A program made the translations under genes and the position numbers. The notes beneath the pieces were generated by a model. That model had not been told where the DNA came from. It did no database searches and was given only the letters and a program-made list of their open reading frames with translations. From NCBI RefSeq assembly GCF_016772415.1, contig NZ_JAGSGD010000002.1, positions 1 to 64,000 on the forward strand: a stretch of 64,000 nucleotides of DNA, given 5' to 3'. Source of the stretch: Phenylobacterium glaciei. GTDB taxonomy: Bacteria; Pseudomonadota; Alphaproteobacteria; Caulobacterales; Caulobacteraceae. Position 1 is the first letter of the stretch; every line of letters starts with the position of its first letter. This document shows positions 53,128-62,319 of this stretch, piece after piece.

Positions 53128-53607
53128 TTAAGACTTAAGGGATTCCACCTCGTCCCAGGTCAGGGTCCGCCCCGGATAGGCCACCGCCGCGAAGGGCCAG
53201 TCGGTCTGCAACCAGGATTTGAGGACCTGATAGAGGGGTTGGTCGAGATGGGGGTGGCTGCTGCGGGCCCAACAGAAGGCCTCGGCGTCGTAGCCGGTCA
53301 GGTCCGTGGGATTGATGTAGACGCAGCCCAGGCAGATCGACTTGTCGTAGGACATCACCGTGTAGGCGAACGACCGGCGGACCTTGAACTCCTTGTGGTG
53401 CCAGCCGAGGTCGATGAGGTCGTCCTCGAAGCTCAGTCCCTCCGGCCAACGGGTCTGGCGCGAAAAGATGCTCTGCAGCTGCGCCACGCTGGTCATCACC
53501 GCGTCGTAGTCCTTCACCACGTCGGTGATCAGCAGGGGCCGCAGGACGAAGTCCGGGGTCTCCAGACGCAGCGGCACGACGAAGTCAGGCGGGACGAGGT
53601 GTTTCAT
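53128..53607 (-). CDS. GNAT-like acetyltransferase family protein
   Basis: Protein of 159 residues resembling N-acetyltransferases: LETPDFVLRPLLITDVVKDYDAV at the N-terminus, FAYTVMSYDKSICLGCVYINP in the central sheet. The classic acetyl-CoA loop (Q/RxxGxG/A) is not evident, so activity is uncertain. The ATG at 53607 is chosen over the longer frame, whose extra part is Arg-rich. Function unknown. Confidence 0.7.
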   Translation of the reverse strand: MKHLVPPDFVVPLRLETPDFVLRPLLITDVVKDYDAVMTSVAQLQSIFSRQTRWPEGLSFEDDLIDLGWHHKEFKVRRSFAYTVMSYDKSICLGCVYINPTDLTGYDAEAFCWARSSHPHLDQPLYQVLKSWLQTDWPFAAVAYPGRTLTWDEVESLKS

Positions 53608-53689
53608 ACGCTCTGCATGCGGTTCGACGACGGATGCGCCAAGAGGTCCGATCCGTGATCGACCGTCTACGACGAAAGGCGCCTCGAAA

Positions 53690-54685
53690 TCAGGCGTCGG
53701 CCTTGTCGCGCTTGGACACCGGCTCGCGCGGCGTCTCCGGCGTGCGCGCATGGCGCAGGGCCATGATCTCGCCGATCACCGAGACGGCGACCTCCCAGGG
53801 CGCCTTGCCGCCGATGTCGAGGCCGATGGGAGCGTGGACGCGCAGCAGGACACTCTCGGGCACGCCCGCCGCACGCAGGGGCGCCAGGCGCTCGGGCAGG
53901 CGCTTGCGCGCGCCCAGCAGGCCGACATAACCCGCCTGGGACGGCAGGGCGGCGGCCAGCGCCGTGCGGTCGGTCTCAAGATTGTGGGTGGCGATGGCGA
54001 TGGCGGTCCAGGCGTCGGTCCCGATGGCGGCCAGGGCCATCGCCGGCTCGGAGCGCAGATAGGCGACGCCCGTGATGGGCGGTCCCGCCTCCGGGCCCTT
54101 GGGACGGACGAGCGTGGCCTCAAATCCGCTCTGGGCGCCCAGTTGGACGATGGCGAGCGCCGTGGGGTCGGAGCCGAACACCACCAGACGCGGGGTCGGG
54201 TCGTAGGGACGGGCGATGGCGCCCTCCCAGGCGGTTTCGGTTCCGGGCTCCACGCAGAGCCGCTTGACCCCGTCGCTGATCCAGACGGCGGGCCGCCGCT
54301 CGGCCTGGGCGGCCAGCAGTTCAGCCAGCGCCGGATCGCCGGCCGGAACCCGCTCCAGGAAGATTTCGATGCGCGCGCCGCACAGCAGCTGGATGTCCGG
54401 CCAGGGGCTGCCCTCGCCATAGACCAGGCGCCGGGGCGCTCCGTCCTCAAGGCAGGAGGCGGCATGGTCGGCGATATCGCTTTCCACACAGCCGCCTGAA
54501 AAATAACCAGAGACGATCGCCTCGGCGAACACCATCTGGGTTCCCACCGGCCGCGGGCCTCCGCCCTCCACCGCCACCAGGGTGGCGAGCGCAAGCGGTT
54601 GATTTCGTTGCGCGGCTTCCCGCAAAGCGGGGCGCACATCCTCGGCCATGCCGAACAATGGCCACTCGGGCAGGGGTTCTCTCAT
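53690..54685 (-). CDS. XdhC family Moco insertion protein
   Basis: The 331-residue protein has the two XdhC domains: an N-terminal one with LATLVAVEGGGPRPVGTQMVF and GYFSGGCVESDI, and a C-terminal Rossmann-like one with RLVVFGSDPTALAI and YVGLLGARKRLPERL. XdhC binds Moco and delivers its mature form to xanthine-oxidase family enzymes; the likely client is the enzyme at 43142-45844. ATG codons at 54685 and 54649 are both possible starts. Separated from the moa operon by the RTX and GNAT genes. Confidence 0.9.
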   Translation of the reverse strand: MREPLPEWPLFGMAEDVRPALREAAQRNQPLALATLVAVEGGGPRPVGTQMVFAEAIVSGYFSGGCVESDIADHAASCLEDGAPRRLVYGEGSPWPDIQLLCGARIEIFLERVPAGDPALAELLAAQAERRPAVWISDGVKRLCVEPGTETAWEGAIARPYDPTPRLVVFGSDPTALAIVQLGAQSGFEATLVRPKGPEAGPPITGVAYLRSEPAMALAAIGTDAWTAIAIATHNLETDRTALAAALPSQAGYVGLLGARKRLPERLAPLRAAGVPESVLLRVHAPIGLDIGGKAPWEVAVSVIGEIMALRHARTPETPREPVSKRDKADA

Positions 54686-54782
54686 CCCGGTCAGCTTAAC
54701 CCCCGTGAAAGGTTCCAGACACCGCTTCTTTAGGCCTTGCCCCGTAAATGGTGACTCTTAAGTCTCGCAACCAGCGTTGTTC

Positions 54783-55655
54783 ATGACGTCTCCGCTTTCC
54801 AAGCTCGGTCTCGGTTCCGCCCAGTTCGCCCTCGAACAGGCGAGTCTGCGTGGCCGCCCGCCTCAGGCCGAGGTGCGCGATATCCTGGACATCGCCGCGC
54901 GCACCGGACTGGCCTGTTTCGACGTCGCCGGCTGGTCTCCCCAGGTGGAGAGCGTGCTGGGGGACATCATGCCCCGGCCCAACCCCTTCAAGGTCTCGAT
55001 CTCCACGGTCCGCCCCGATCGCGGCCCCGACTTCGTGGAGGCCGAGGTCCACGCGTCCCTGCGCCGCCTGGGCGTGGACCATGTCGACGCCATCCTGGTG
55101 CCCTCGGCCACAGACCTGTTCGGCCCCCACGGCCTGGCCCTCTGGGACCGGCTGAAGGCGCTGAAGGACCAGGGCGTGACCCGCAAGATCGGCGTCTCAG
55201 TCTTCGCCTCCGACGATCCGCTGGGCGTGGCCCGCCGGTTCCGTCCTGACATCATCCAGGCCCCGGCCTCCCTGCTCGACCAGCGCCTGCTGATCGACGG
55301 GACGCTTGCGGCCCTCACCGGCATCGGCATCGAGGTGCACCTGCGCTCGATCTTCCTGTCGGGCTTGCTGTTCCTGCCCGCCGACCGGGCCCCCAACCAC
55401 CTGAAGGAAGCCGCCAGCCGGATTTCCCGGGCCCGCCGGCTGATCGCCGAGGGCCGGTCCGATCCGCTGCAGGCGGCCCTTGGCTTCGCCCTGTCCCGTC
55501 CCGAAGCTGCCGCCGTCCTGGTGGGCGTCACCACCGCGGCCGAGCTGAACGCGGTGATCGCCGCGGCTTCCAGCCCGCCGCCCGACCTCGACTGGGACGA
55601 CATGGCGATCGACGATCCGGTCGCCCTCGACCCCCGCGCCTGGGCCGCCGCTTAG
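54783..55655 (+). CDS. Aldo/keto reductase
   Basis: NAD(P)H-dependent TIM-barrel reductase of 290 residues. LGLGSAQF at the start, HVDAILVPSA, KIGVSVFASDDP and VLVGVTTAAEL near the C-terminus follow the family. The usual catalytic Asp-Tyr-Lys-His set is not fully visible, for example no clear Tyr in the FDVAGWSPQ region, so the protein may be a divergent member of the type found in sugar and surface-glycan clusters. The next gene, 41 bases on, encodes a cytidylyltransferase, which supports a role in making a nucleotide sugar. Confidence 0.85.
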   Translation: MTSPLSKLGLGSAQFALEQASLRGRPPQAEVRDILDIAARTGLACFDVAGWSPQVESVLGDIMPRPNPFKVSISTVRPDRGPDFVEAEVHASLRRLGVDHVDAILVPSATDLFGPHGLALWDRLKALKDQGVTRKIGVSVFASDDPLGVARRFRPDIIQAPASLLDQRLLIDGTLAALTGIGIEVHLRSIFLSGLLFLPADRAPNHLKEAASRISRARRLIAEGRSDPLQAALGFALSRPEAAAVLVGVTTAAELNAVIAAASSPPPDLDWDDMAIDDPVALDPRAWAAA

Positions 55656-55696
55656 AGAGCAGCCCCCGCGCAAGGCTCAAAAGGAGCCCGCGCCCC

Positions 55697-56404
55697 ATGA
55701 TCCTCGCAATCCTTCAAGCCCGGATGACCTCGCCCCGACTGCCCGGCAAGGCCATGGCGCCCCTGCGCGGCGAGCCGATGATTCTGCGCCAGGTGGAGCG
55801 CATCCGTCAGGCCCGCTGCCTGTCCAAGCTGATCGTCGCCACCAGCGACGAGGCGGTGGACGATCCGATGGCCAGCTTCCTGGTCGCCCGAGGCCAGACC
55901 GTGTTCCGCGGCGCCTCGGAGAACCTCACCCGCCGGTTCATGCGCTGCGTCGAAGCCGCCGGCCCCGTCAGCCATGTGGTGCGCATCAAGGGCGACTCAC
56001 CCTTCGTCGACCCCGGCGTCATCGACGAGACCATCCGCCTGGCGCTCGCCACCGGCGTGGCCTACGCGTCGAACCGCGTGCAACGGACCTTTCCCATGGG
56101 GCTGGAGGTCGAGGTGGTCACCGCCCAGGCGCTCACCCGCACCGCCGCCGAGGCCGATGAGGCCACCGCCGCCGGAACCTCGCCGCTCGCCCAGATTCGT
56201 AGCCAACCTGAACGCTACCCCCAGGCCCATTGCATGGCGCGGCGCGACTGGTCGGCCCTCGACTGGCGGGTGAAGACCCCCGCCGATCTGGCCTTCGCCA
56301 ACGGCGTTTACGGCGCTCTCCACGCCGACGACCCGGCCTTCGGGCTGGAGGATGTGCTGGGGGTTCTGCAAGGCCGCCAGGACCTGGCCCGCTGGGCGGC
56401 GTGA
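55697..56404 (+). CDS. Cytidylyltransferase domain protein (SpsF/FlmC-like)
   Basis: Sugar nucleotidyltransferase of 235 residues. AILQARMTSPRLPGKAMAPLRGEP is the nucleotide-binding start of the CMP-sugar transferase/SpsF family, and RIKGDSPFVDPGVID has the metal-binding Asp. Related proteins activate nonulosonic acids for flagellin or surface glycans; Caulobacter FlmC is one. The partner is the upstream aldo/keto reductase. Acceptor sugar unknown. Confidence 0.87.
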   Translation: MILAILQARMTSPRLPGKAMAPLRGEPMILRQVERIRQARCLSKLIVATSDEAVDDPMASFLVARGQTVFRGASENLTRRFMRCVEAAGPVSHVVRIKGDSPFVDPGVIDETIRLALATGVAYASNRVQRTFPMGLEVEVVTAQALTRTAAEADEATAAGTSPLAQIRSQPERYPQAHCMARRDWSALDWRVKTPADLAFANGVYGALHADDPAFGLEDVLGVLQGRQDLARWAA

Positions 56405-56486
56405 TCTAATTCCGCCGCCCGCGACGCGGTGAGGCTCCAAAGCGAACCACAAACCTCACGAACAAGGCGGCGTCGCCCCTCGAGTG

Positions 56487-56531
56487 TCATCCCGGTCTCT
56501 GCGCAAGCAGAAGGCCGGGGTGAGCGGATGA
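56487..56531. repeat. Degenerate REP-like hairpin
   Basis: TCATCCCGG at 56487 and GCCGGGGTGAGCGGATGA up to 56531 enclose CTGC-GCAA-GCAG. The outer part resembles the repeat at 37743. It lies between convergent genes and could serve as a terminator. Confidence 0.5.
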
Positions 56532-56534
56532 TTT

Positions 56535-56897
56535 TCAATCATCATCCATGTCGCCGAGCATCTCGGCCTTGGTGGCTTCCCACATGGCGCGGCCCTCGTT
56601 GAGGGAGGCCTTGATGGTGGCCACGTCGACGGGGGAATAGGCCTCCTGGTGCACGCCGAGCGCCACCAGATAGGCGGTGACGAAGTCTCGGTAGTCGACC
56701 CAGGTCTTGCCGGCCAGCTCCATCGGCCAGGCCAGCAGACTCTCATCGGCGCCCTGCCACCCCTCGGTCAGCCGGGTGGCGGCCACCTCGTAGGGAAAGG
56801 GATCGCCCAGGGTCTCGAGGCCGAAATTGGTGACGATCCACTGGCGGCCGCGCCAGATGATCTCACTGGCGCGATCGCCGATTTCTTCTTTCAACAT
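56535..56897 (-). CDS. Hypothetical protein, 120 aa
   Basis: Acidic soluble protein of 120 residues not recognised. It contains IIWRGRQWIVTNFGLETLGD and WPMELAGKTWVDYRDFVTAYLVAL and ends in GDMDDD. The ATG at 56897 (MLKEEIGDRAS) follows GAAAGAAG-like purines on the minus strand; the longer frame is not supported. Monocistronic between convergent and divergent neighbours. Unknown role. Confidence 0.7.
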   Translation of the reverse strand: MLKEEIGDRASEIIWRGRQWIVTNFGLETLGDPFPYEVAATRLTEGWQGADESLLAWPMELAGKTWVDYRDFVTAYLVALGVHQEAYSPVDVATIKASLNEGRAMWEATKAEMLGDMDDD

Positions 56898-56977
56898 GGC
56901 AGGGAGATGAGCCCTTTGCGCGGCGCCCGCAAGGCTTAGGGCTTGCGGGGCGACCCGGTCTGGACGATGAGGCGCCC

Positions 56978-57481
56978 ATGAACGCACTGCGCATCTGGAC
57001 CGACGGCGTCTGCACCGACAGCCGGGGCTTTGGCGGCTGGGCCTATGTCCGGCTCTGGGCCGGCGAGGCCCGGGGTGTGGCCGGTGGCGAGCGCCAGGCG
57101 ACGACGCCGCGCATGGAGCTGACCGCCGTGCTCCGGGCGCTCACCGATCTCACCGATGTCCCCGTGCCCACCCCGATCACCCTGCACTCCGACAGCACCG
57201 TCCTGATGGGCGGGGCGGGCCAGTTGGCGGCCTGGCGGACCAGCAGCTGGATCGACGCCAAGGGCGAGCCGGTGGCCGAGCGGGACCTCTGGGAGCAGAT
57301 CGCCGCCGTCACCCTGGTTCGGCCTGTCACCTTCGTGCGGGTGAGCGCGACACCGTCCGACAAGCGTCCCGAGGGTTTCGTCGCCGCCTGGTCGGATTTC
57401 GCGCGCGACAAGTGCAAGGCCGCCGGCGCCTTCACCTGGGCGATCCCCAGGCCCAATATGGCGAAATTCCCAGCCTCCTGA
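56978..57481 (+). CDS. RNase H-fold protein
   Basis: The 167-residue protein has the order of acidic residues of RNase HI: WTDGVC (Asp), RMELTAVLRAL (Glu) and LHSDSTVLM (Asp), with a late Asp in AAWSDFARD. The spacing is near that of RNase HI, but the core Gly-Gly patterns are weaker than usual (FGGWAYVRL). It may degrade RNA in RNA-DNA hybrids or be a divergent member. Single gene, 80 bases upstream of a hybrid kinase. Confidence 0.85.
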   Translation: MNALRIWTDGVCTDSRGFGGWAYVRLWAGEARGVAGGERQATTPRMELTAVLRALTDLTDVPVPTPITLHSDSTVLMGGAGQLAAWRTSSWIDAKGEPVAERDLWEQIAAVTLVRPVTFVRVSATPSDKRPEGFVAAWSDFARDKCKAAGAFTWAIPRPNMAKFPAS

Positions 57482-57559
57482 CGCAGCCATTGCCGAGCTT
57501 GCGCGTTTAGGGCGCTTGAGGGGGAGCTTGAGCTTGTTGGTCAGTCGTTGGCGCCGCGC

Positions 57560-60349
57560 ATGAGTGCGCGTGATCTTCCCGGAACCGAGTGGCCCAGGGG
57601 CGGCGGCGAGACCGGCGCCCTGATCCGCGCGTTCGACTGGAGCGCCACCAGCCTGGGCGCCATTTCCGGCTGGCCCCAGAGCCTGAAGACCGCCACCGAC
57701 ATCCTGCTGCAGTCCCCGGTCCCCATCGTCATGCTGTGGGGCGTCGACGGGGTGATGATCTACAACGACGCCTATTCGGTGTTCGCTGGCGGACGCCATC
57801 CGGCCCTGCTGGGCTCCCGCGTGCTGGAGGGCTGGCCCGAGGTGGCCGAGTTCAACGCCAACGTCATGAAGGTGGGCCTGGCCGGCGGCACGCTCGCCTA
57901 CCGCAAGACCAGCCTGGTCCTGCACCGCCACGGCGCGCCGGAGGAGGTGTTCCTCGATCTCGACTACAGCCCGGTGCTGGACGAAAGCGGCGCGCCCGCC
58001 GGGGTGCTGGCCATCGTCTTCGACATCACCGAGCGGGTGCGGGCCGACGAGCGGCTGCAGATCGCCCAGCGCGCCGGCCGGGTGGGCGCCTTTGAATGGT
58101 ATCCGGAAACCGGCCGCCTCGACGTCTCCGACGAATACCGCCGCATCTGGGGTTTCGGCCCCGACGTGGAAGTCAACCAGGACCTGCTCGTCAGCCTGGT
58201 GGAGGTCCAGGATCGGGGCGTGACCGGACCCGCGCGCCTGGCCAGCGGCGGCAATCCGCTGGAATACGCGGAGTACCGGATCACCCGGCCTGACACCGGC
58301 GAAGTCCGCTGGCTGGGGCGACGCGGCGAGGTGCTCCCCGCCGAGGAAAACGCGCCGCCGCGCTATATCGGCGTCAGCTTCGATATCACCGACATGAAGG
58401 CCGCCGAGGCTGCCCTGCGCGACAGCGATGAGCGGTTCCGCACCCTCACAGAGACCATGCCGGGCTTCGCCTGGAGCGCCCACCCCACCGGCGCCCTCGA
58501 CTACGCGACCCAGCAATGGCTGAGCTATTCGGGTCTCAGTCTGGAGCAGACGGTGGCCGACGGCTGGCTGAACGCCATCCATCCCGAAGATCTGGAGCGG
58601 GTGGCGGGCGTCTGGACCGCCTGCGTGGCCTCCGGCGATCCCTACAATATCGAGTTCCGCCTGCGCCGGCATGACGGGACCTATCGCTGGTTCCTGGTGC
58701 GCGGCCTGCCGGTGCGCGACGAGGCCGGCGCCATCAGCCGCTGGGTCGGGGCCGCAGCCGAGGTCGAGGAGATCGTCGAGGCCCGCGAGGTCCAGGCCAG
58801 CCACCAGCAGGCCCTGGAGGAGGAGGTCGAGACCCGCACCCGCGAGCGCGACCGCATCTGGAACGTCAGCCGAGACCTGCTTCTGGTCACCGACAATTCG
58901 GGTGTCGTGCTGAGCGCCAACCCCGCCTGGACCGCCAGCCTGGGCTGGTCGGAGGCTGACCTCGCCGGTCGCACGACCGAGTGGCTGCAGCATCCCGACG
59001 ACCGCGCCCGCAGTCAGGCTGAGACCGCGACCATCGCCGAGGGCCAGCCGACGCAGCGGTTCGAGAACCGTTTCCAACACAAGGCCGGCGACTATCGCTG
59101 GCTGTCCTGGACCGCGGTTTCCGATGAGGGCCTGATCTACTGCGTCGCCCGCGACGTCACCGCCGACAAGGAGGGGGAGGCCCGTCTGCGGGAGGCCGAG
59201 GACGCCCTGCGTCAGGCCCAGAAGATGGAGGCGGTGGGCCAGCTCACCGGCGGCATCGCCCATGACTTCAACAACCTGCTCACCGGCATCATCGGCTCCC
59301 TGGACCTGATCCAGCGACGCATCGACGACGGCCGCTTCGCCGACATCAACCGGTTCATGGACGCGGCCACCACCTCGGCCGGCCGCGCCGCGGCCCTGAC
59401 CCACCGCCTGCTGGCCTTCGCACGCCGCCAGTCGCTGGACCCCAAGGCGGTGGACGTCAACAGCCTGGTGGACTCCATGGGCGACCTGCTGCGCCGCACC
59501 CTGGGGGAACAGGTGGAGCTGGCCATCGCGCTGGCGCCCGACGCCTGGCCGGCCTTTGGCGATGCGGGCCAGCTGGAGAACGCGGTCCTCAACCTGGCCA
59601 TCAACGCCCGCGACGCCATGCCCTCCGGCGGCAAGCTGACCATCGAGACCGCCAACACCCACCTGGATATCGGCTACGCCTCTCGCCATGAGGACCTGAA
59701 GCCCGGCGACTATACGGTGCTGTCGGTCAGCGACACCGGTGTTGGCATGACCGCCGAGGTGATCGCCAAGGCCTTCGACCCCTTTTTCACCACCAAGCCC
59801 ATCGGCCAGGGCACGGGCCTGGGTCTGTCGATGATCTACGGCTTCGCCCGGCAGTCCGGCGGCCATGCCCGAATCTATAGCGAGGTCGGCCAGGGCTCCA
59901 CTGTGCGGCTCTACCTGCCGCGCTTCATCGGCGAGGCGCAGGTCGATGATGAGAACCAGCTCCGCCCTGATTTGCCACGCGGCGCAGGGGAAACCGTCCT
60001 GGTGGTGGAGGACGATGCGGCGGTCCGGCTGCTGGTGGTGGAGGTGCTGTCAGAGCTCGGCTACGCGGCCATCGAGGCCCATGACGGCCAGGCCGCCCTG
60101 CCGATCCTGCAGTCGAACCAGCGGATCGACCTGCTGGTCTCTGATGTCGGGCTGCCGGGGCTGAACGGCCGCCAGGTGGCCGAGATCGGCCGCCAGCACC
60201 GGCCGGACCTCAAGGTGCTGTTCGTCACCGGCTATGCCGAGAACGCCGCCATCCGCTCGGGCTTCCTCGACGCCGAGATGGAGATGATCACCAAGCCCTT
60301 CGCCCTGGACCAGCTCGCCGCCAAGATCCGCGAGATGATCGAGCGCTGA
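57560..60349 (+). CDS. PAS hybrid histidine kinase with receiver
   Basis: Sensor of 929 residues. After a short N-terminal part there are four PAS-like domains up to about residue 535, with PAC-type ends such as VFDITERVRADE and SFDITDMKAAE. The HisKA motif GIAHDFNNLL carries His568. The HATPase has NLAINARDAM, DTGVGMT and GTGLGLSM. A C-terminal receiver has Asp862 (LLVSDVGLPG) and Lys in ITKPFAL. No membrane segment, so signals are sensed in the cytoplasm. The ATG at 57560 is preferred over a TTG at 57548. No cognate DNA-binding regulator nearby. Confidence 0.92.
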   Translation: MSARDLPGTEWPRGGGETGALIRAFDWSATSLGAISGWPQSLKTATDILLQSPVPIVMLWGVDGVMIYNDAYSVFAGGRHPALLGSRVLEGWPEVAEFNANVMKVGLAGGTLAYRKTSLVLHRHGAPEEVFLDLDYSPVLDESGAPAGVLAIVFDITERVRADERLQIAQRAGRVGAFEWYPETGRLDVSDEYRRIWGFGPDVEVNQDLLVSLVEVQDRGVTGPARLASGGNPLEYAEYRITRPDTGEVRWLGRRGEVLPAEENAPPRYIGVSFDITDMKAAEAALRDSDERFRTLTETMPGFAWSAHPTGALDYATQQWLSYSGLSLEQTVADGWLNAIHPEDLERVAGVWTACVASGDPYNIEFRLRRHDGTYRWFLVRGLPVRDEAGAISRWVGAAAEVEEIVEAREVQASHQQALEEEVETRTRERDRIWNVSRDLLLVTDNSGVVLSANPAWTASLGWSEADLAGRTTEWLQHPDDRARSQAETATIAEGQPTQRFENRFQHKAGDYRWLSWTAVSDEGLIYCVARDVTADKEGEARLREAEDALRQAQKMEAVGQLTGGIAHDFNNLLTGIIGSLDLIQRRIDDGRFADINRFMDAATTSAGRAAALTHRLLAFARRQSLDPKAVDVNSLVDSMGDLLRRTLGEQVELAIALAPDAWPAFGDAGQLENAVLNLAINARDAMPSGGKLTIETANTHLDIGYASRHEDLKPGDYTVLSVSDTGVGMTAEVIAKAFDPFFTTKPIGQGTGLGLSMIYGFARQSGGHARIYSEVGQGSTVRLYLPRFIGEAQVDDENQLRPDLPRGAGETVLVVEDDAAVRLLVVEVLSELGYAAIEAHDGQAALPILQSNQRIDLLVSDVGLPGLNGRQVAEIGRQHRPDLKVLFVTGYAENAAIRSGFLDAEMEMITKPFALDQLAAKIREMIER

Positions 60350-60362
60350 GGCGTCTCAGTCT

Positions 60363-61055
60363 CTATCGCGTCTGGGAGCCCGGATCGGTGAAGAAGAACA
60401 GGGCCAGGGCCATGGCCGCCGCCGCATCGCGGTCGGGTGAGCCCTGGACCGGCAGATAGACCGTCCCCTTGAAGGGTGTGCGGACCATGCCCCCCACCTC
60501 CTGGTCGTCCTTCAGGATCACGTAGGACGGGGTGGCGCCGCCGCCTAGCGGCATGGACCCGGGCATCTTCCGGGTCTTGGCCCGCAGGGTGACGCCGCCA
60601 TAGCGGATCTCGGCGGCCCGCTGCGGCTGATAGAGTTTGTCCAGGAACTTGCCGTCGCTCAGCACCAGGGCGAAGGAGGCGTCCGAGGGCCCGCCCACGA
60701 AGTTGCAGACATAGGCCAGGTCGTTGCGCTTGAAGTCGATCCAGCCCATGCCCAGACGGTTCTGGCCGCCCTCGCAGGTCACGGTCATCGGGGCCTTCAG
60801 GCGCGGCGAGGTGATGGTGAAGTTGGTCTTGGCGTAGTCGCTGGAGAACATGCCCAGCGCCCGGGTCTGCGAGTTCATCGCCTTGACCTGCCCGGAGTAC
60901 TCCCCGAGCTGGTAGCCGTAGCCCAGCAGCAGACCCTTCACGCGCTTGGGCTGCAGGCTGAGTTTCTCGGTATTGGCCATGTCCTGGCCCAGGGCGGCGG
61001 GCGCCGCGCCCACCAGGAGCGCCGCCGCCAGAATGCTTGAAACCACCGTCTTCAT
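60363..61055 (-). CDS. Hypothetical exported protein, 230 aa
   Basis: Signal peptide at residues 1-23 (VVSSILAAALLVGAAPAALG). The mature part is mainly beta strand with two Cys (VTCEGG and AYVCNF) that could form a disulphide. A run near the C-terminus (DRDAAAAMALALFFFTDPG) is hydrophobic. No family recognised. Monocistronic; convergent with the hybrid kinase gene. Confidence 0.75.
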   Translation of the reverse strand: MKTVVSSILAAALLVGAAPAALGQDMANTEKLSLQPKRVKGLLLGYGYQLGEYSGQVKAMNSQTRALGMFSSDYAKTNFTITSPRLKAPMTVTCEGGQNRLGMGWIDFKRNDLAYVCNFVGGPSDASFALVLSDGKFLDKLYQPQRAAEIRYGGVTLRAKTRKMPGSMPLGGGATPSYVILKDDQEVGGMVRTPFKGTVYLPVQGSPDRDAAAAMALALFFFTDPGSQTR

Positions 61056-61114
61056 GGTCGCCACTCCCCGTTGTGGAGCGCCACCCTAGGACAACGGGCT
61101 TGGCCTTGGAAGAC

Positions 61115-61726
61115 TCAGGGCGGGGAGACGAGGACCTGGTCGGTATAGGTCTCCACCACCAGGCTGAAGGGACGGCCATTGGGGGTGGAGAGGACGGCCC
61201 GGTGCCGCAGCACCTCCGGGGGTATAATTACCGCGCCGGGTTGAGTCATGGTCCCGTCGCCGAGCAACACTTCCGACGACAGGGTCCGGCGGTGGAACTT
61301 CAACGGCCGCACCACCACGCCGAACGGAGTCTGGGTCTGTTCAAGAGCGGTGTTCATGGCAGCAGTCAGACGGCCGGGCACGTACCAGTTGTCGGCTTCC
61401 GACAGCACCTTGTCGCCGCAGAGCAACTCGACCCGGCGATAGGCCACCCGGGTTTGCGCGAAGACCCCCAGGGCCCGGCGTTCGGCCTTGCCCGCCGCCT
61501 TGTCTGCACCCCGAATCCGCCGCGCCACGATCTTGGCCCCGCCGCCGGGCCCGTGGCTGTCGCACCAGAGCTGGAGGGTGGCCGTGGCGCTGTCGCGGCT
61601 GAGCAGGTCGGTGTTGAGCCTCTCAACCTGGGCCATCACCGACGTGGAGCCGCCGGAGGCGCCGGAAATCTCGCGCGCCGTGGCGGGGGTGGCGAGGAGC
61701 AGGACGGCGATCAGCAGAACACGCAT
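61115..61726 (-). CDS. Exported protein with chorismate-lyase-like segment
   Basis: Protein of 203 residues. A signal peptide covers residues 1-17 (LLIAVLLLATPATA). The central part (VELLCGDKVLSEADNWYVP and RLTAAMNTALEQTQTPFGV and LKFHRRTLS) resembles the chorismate lyase fold, also used in UTRA sensor domains. A secreted UbiC would be unusual, so it may bind another ligand. Two Cys are present. Function uncertain. Confidence 0.6.
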   Translation of the reverse strand: MRVLLIAVLLLATPATAREISGASGGSTSVMAQVERLNTDLLSRDSATATLQLWCDSHGPGGGAKIVARRIRGADKAAGKAERRALGVFAQTRVAYRRVELLCGDKVLSEADNWYVPGRLTAAMNTALEQTQTPFGVVVRPLKFHRRTLSSEVLLGDGTMTQPGAVIIPPEVLRHRAVLSTPNGRPFSLVVETYTDQVLVSPP

Positions 61727-61777
61727 GATCCTCGTCTCGCATTCTCAAGCCCGTGCCGTCCAGCTAGCTTGCGGCCC

Positions 61778-62248
61778 ATGGCCAAGACCAGTCCCGCGAC
61801 CCTGGCGCTCGGCAAGGCCGGCGTCGTCTTCACCCTGCACACCTATGACTATGACCCCGACGCCGGTCGTGTCGGTCTGCAGGCCGCGCAGAGCCTGGGG
61901 GCCGATCCGGCCCGGGTGCTGAAGACCCTGATGGCCCAGGTGGACGGCAGGCCGGTCTGCGCGGTGCTGGCGTCGGACCAGGAGGTGGCCATGAAGAAGC
62001 TGGCCGCCGTGTTCGGCGGCAAGGCCGCGGCGATGATGAAACCGGCCGACGCCGAGCGGATGACCGGCTACCGGGTCGGCGGGGTCAGCCCGTTTGGCCA
62101 GAAGCGGCTGGTCCCCACGGTGGTGGACGAGGCGGCGCTGCTGCAGGACCAGGTCTTCGTCAATGGCGGCCAGCGGGGCCTGCAGGCGCAGATGGCTCCG
62201 GCGGATCTGGTGGCCGCGCTGGACGCCAAGGTGGCCGAGATCACTTAG
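61778..62248 (+). CDS. ybaK: YbaK/EbsC-family Cys-tRNA(Pro) deacylase
   Basis: Trans-editing enzyme of 156 residues that hydrolyses Cys-tRNA(Pro). Family features: VFTLHTYDYDPD near the start, RVLKTLMAQVDGRPVCAVLASDQEVAMKKLA with the conserved Lys, GYRVGGVSPFGQKRLVPTVVDE and FVNGGQRGLQ. The ATG at 61778 is the first in the right position. A free-standing gene, as is usual for this family. Confidence 0.92.
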   Translation: MAKTSPATLALGKAGVVFTLHTYDYDPDAGRVGLQAAQSLGADPARVLKTLMAQVDGRPVCAVLASDQEVAMKKLAAVFGGKAAAMMKPADAERMTGYRVGGVSPFGQKRLVPTVVDEAALLQDQVFVNGGQRGLQAQMAPADLVAALDAKVAEIT

Positions 62249-62319
62249 CGAAGGGGCGCTGGACTTCGCTCCGCGCCGTGTAAGCTGCTCCTCCCGGTCC
62301 CTCCCCCCAAAAGGCCCGA

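Noticed and set aside
56936..59866. 976-codon minus-strand frame opposite the hybrid kinase
   Set aside because: Gly/Ala/His/Gln-rich shadow of a GC-rich plus-strand gene. The kinase on the other strand has clear domains.
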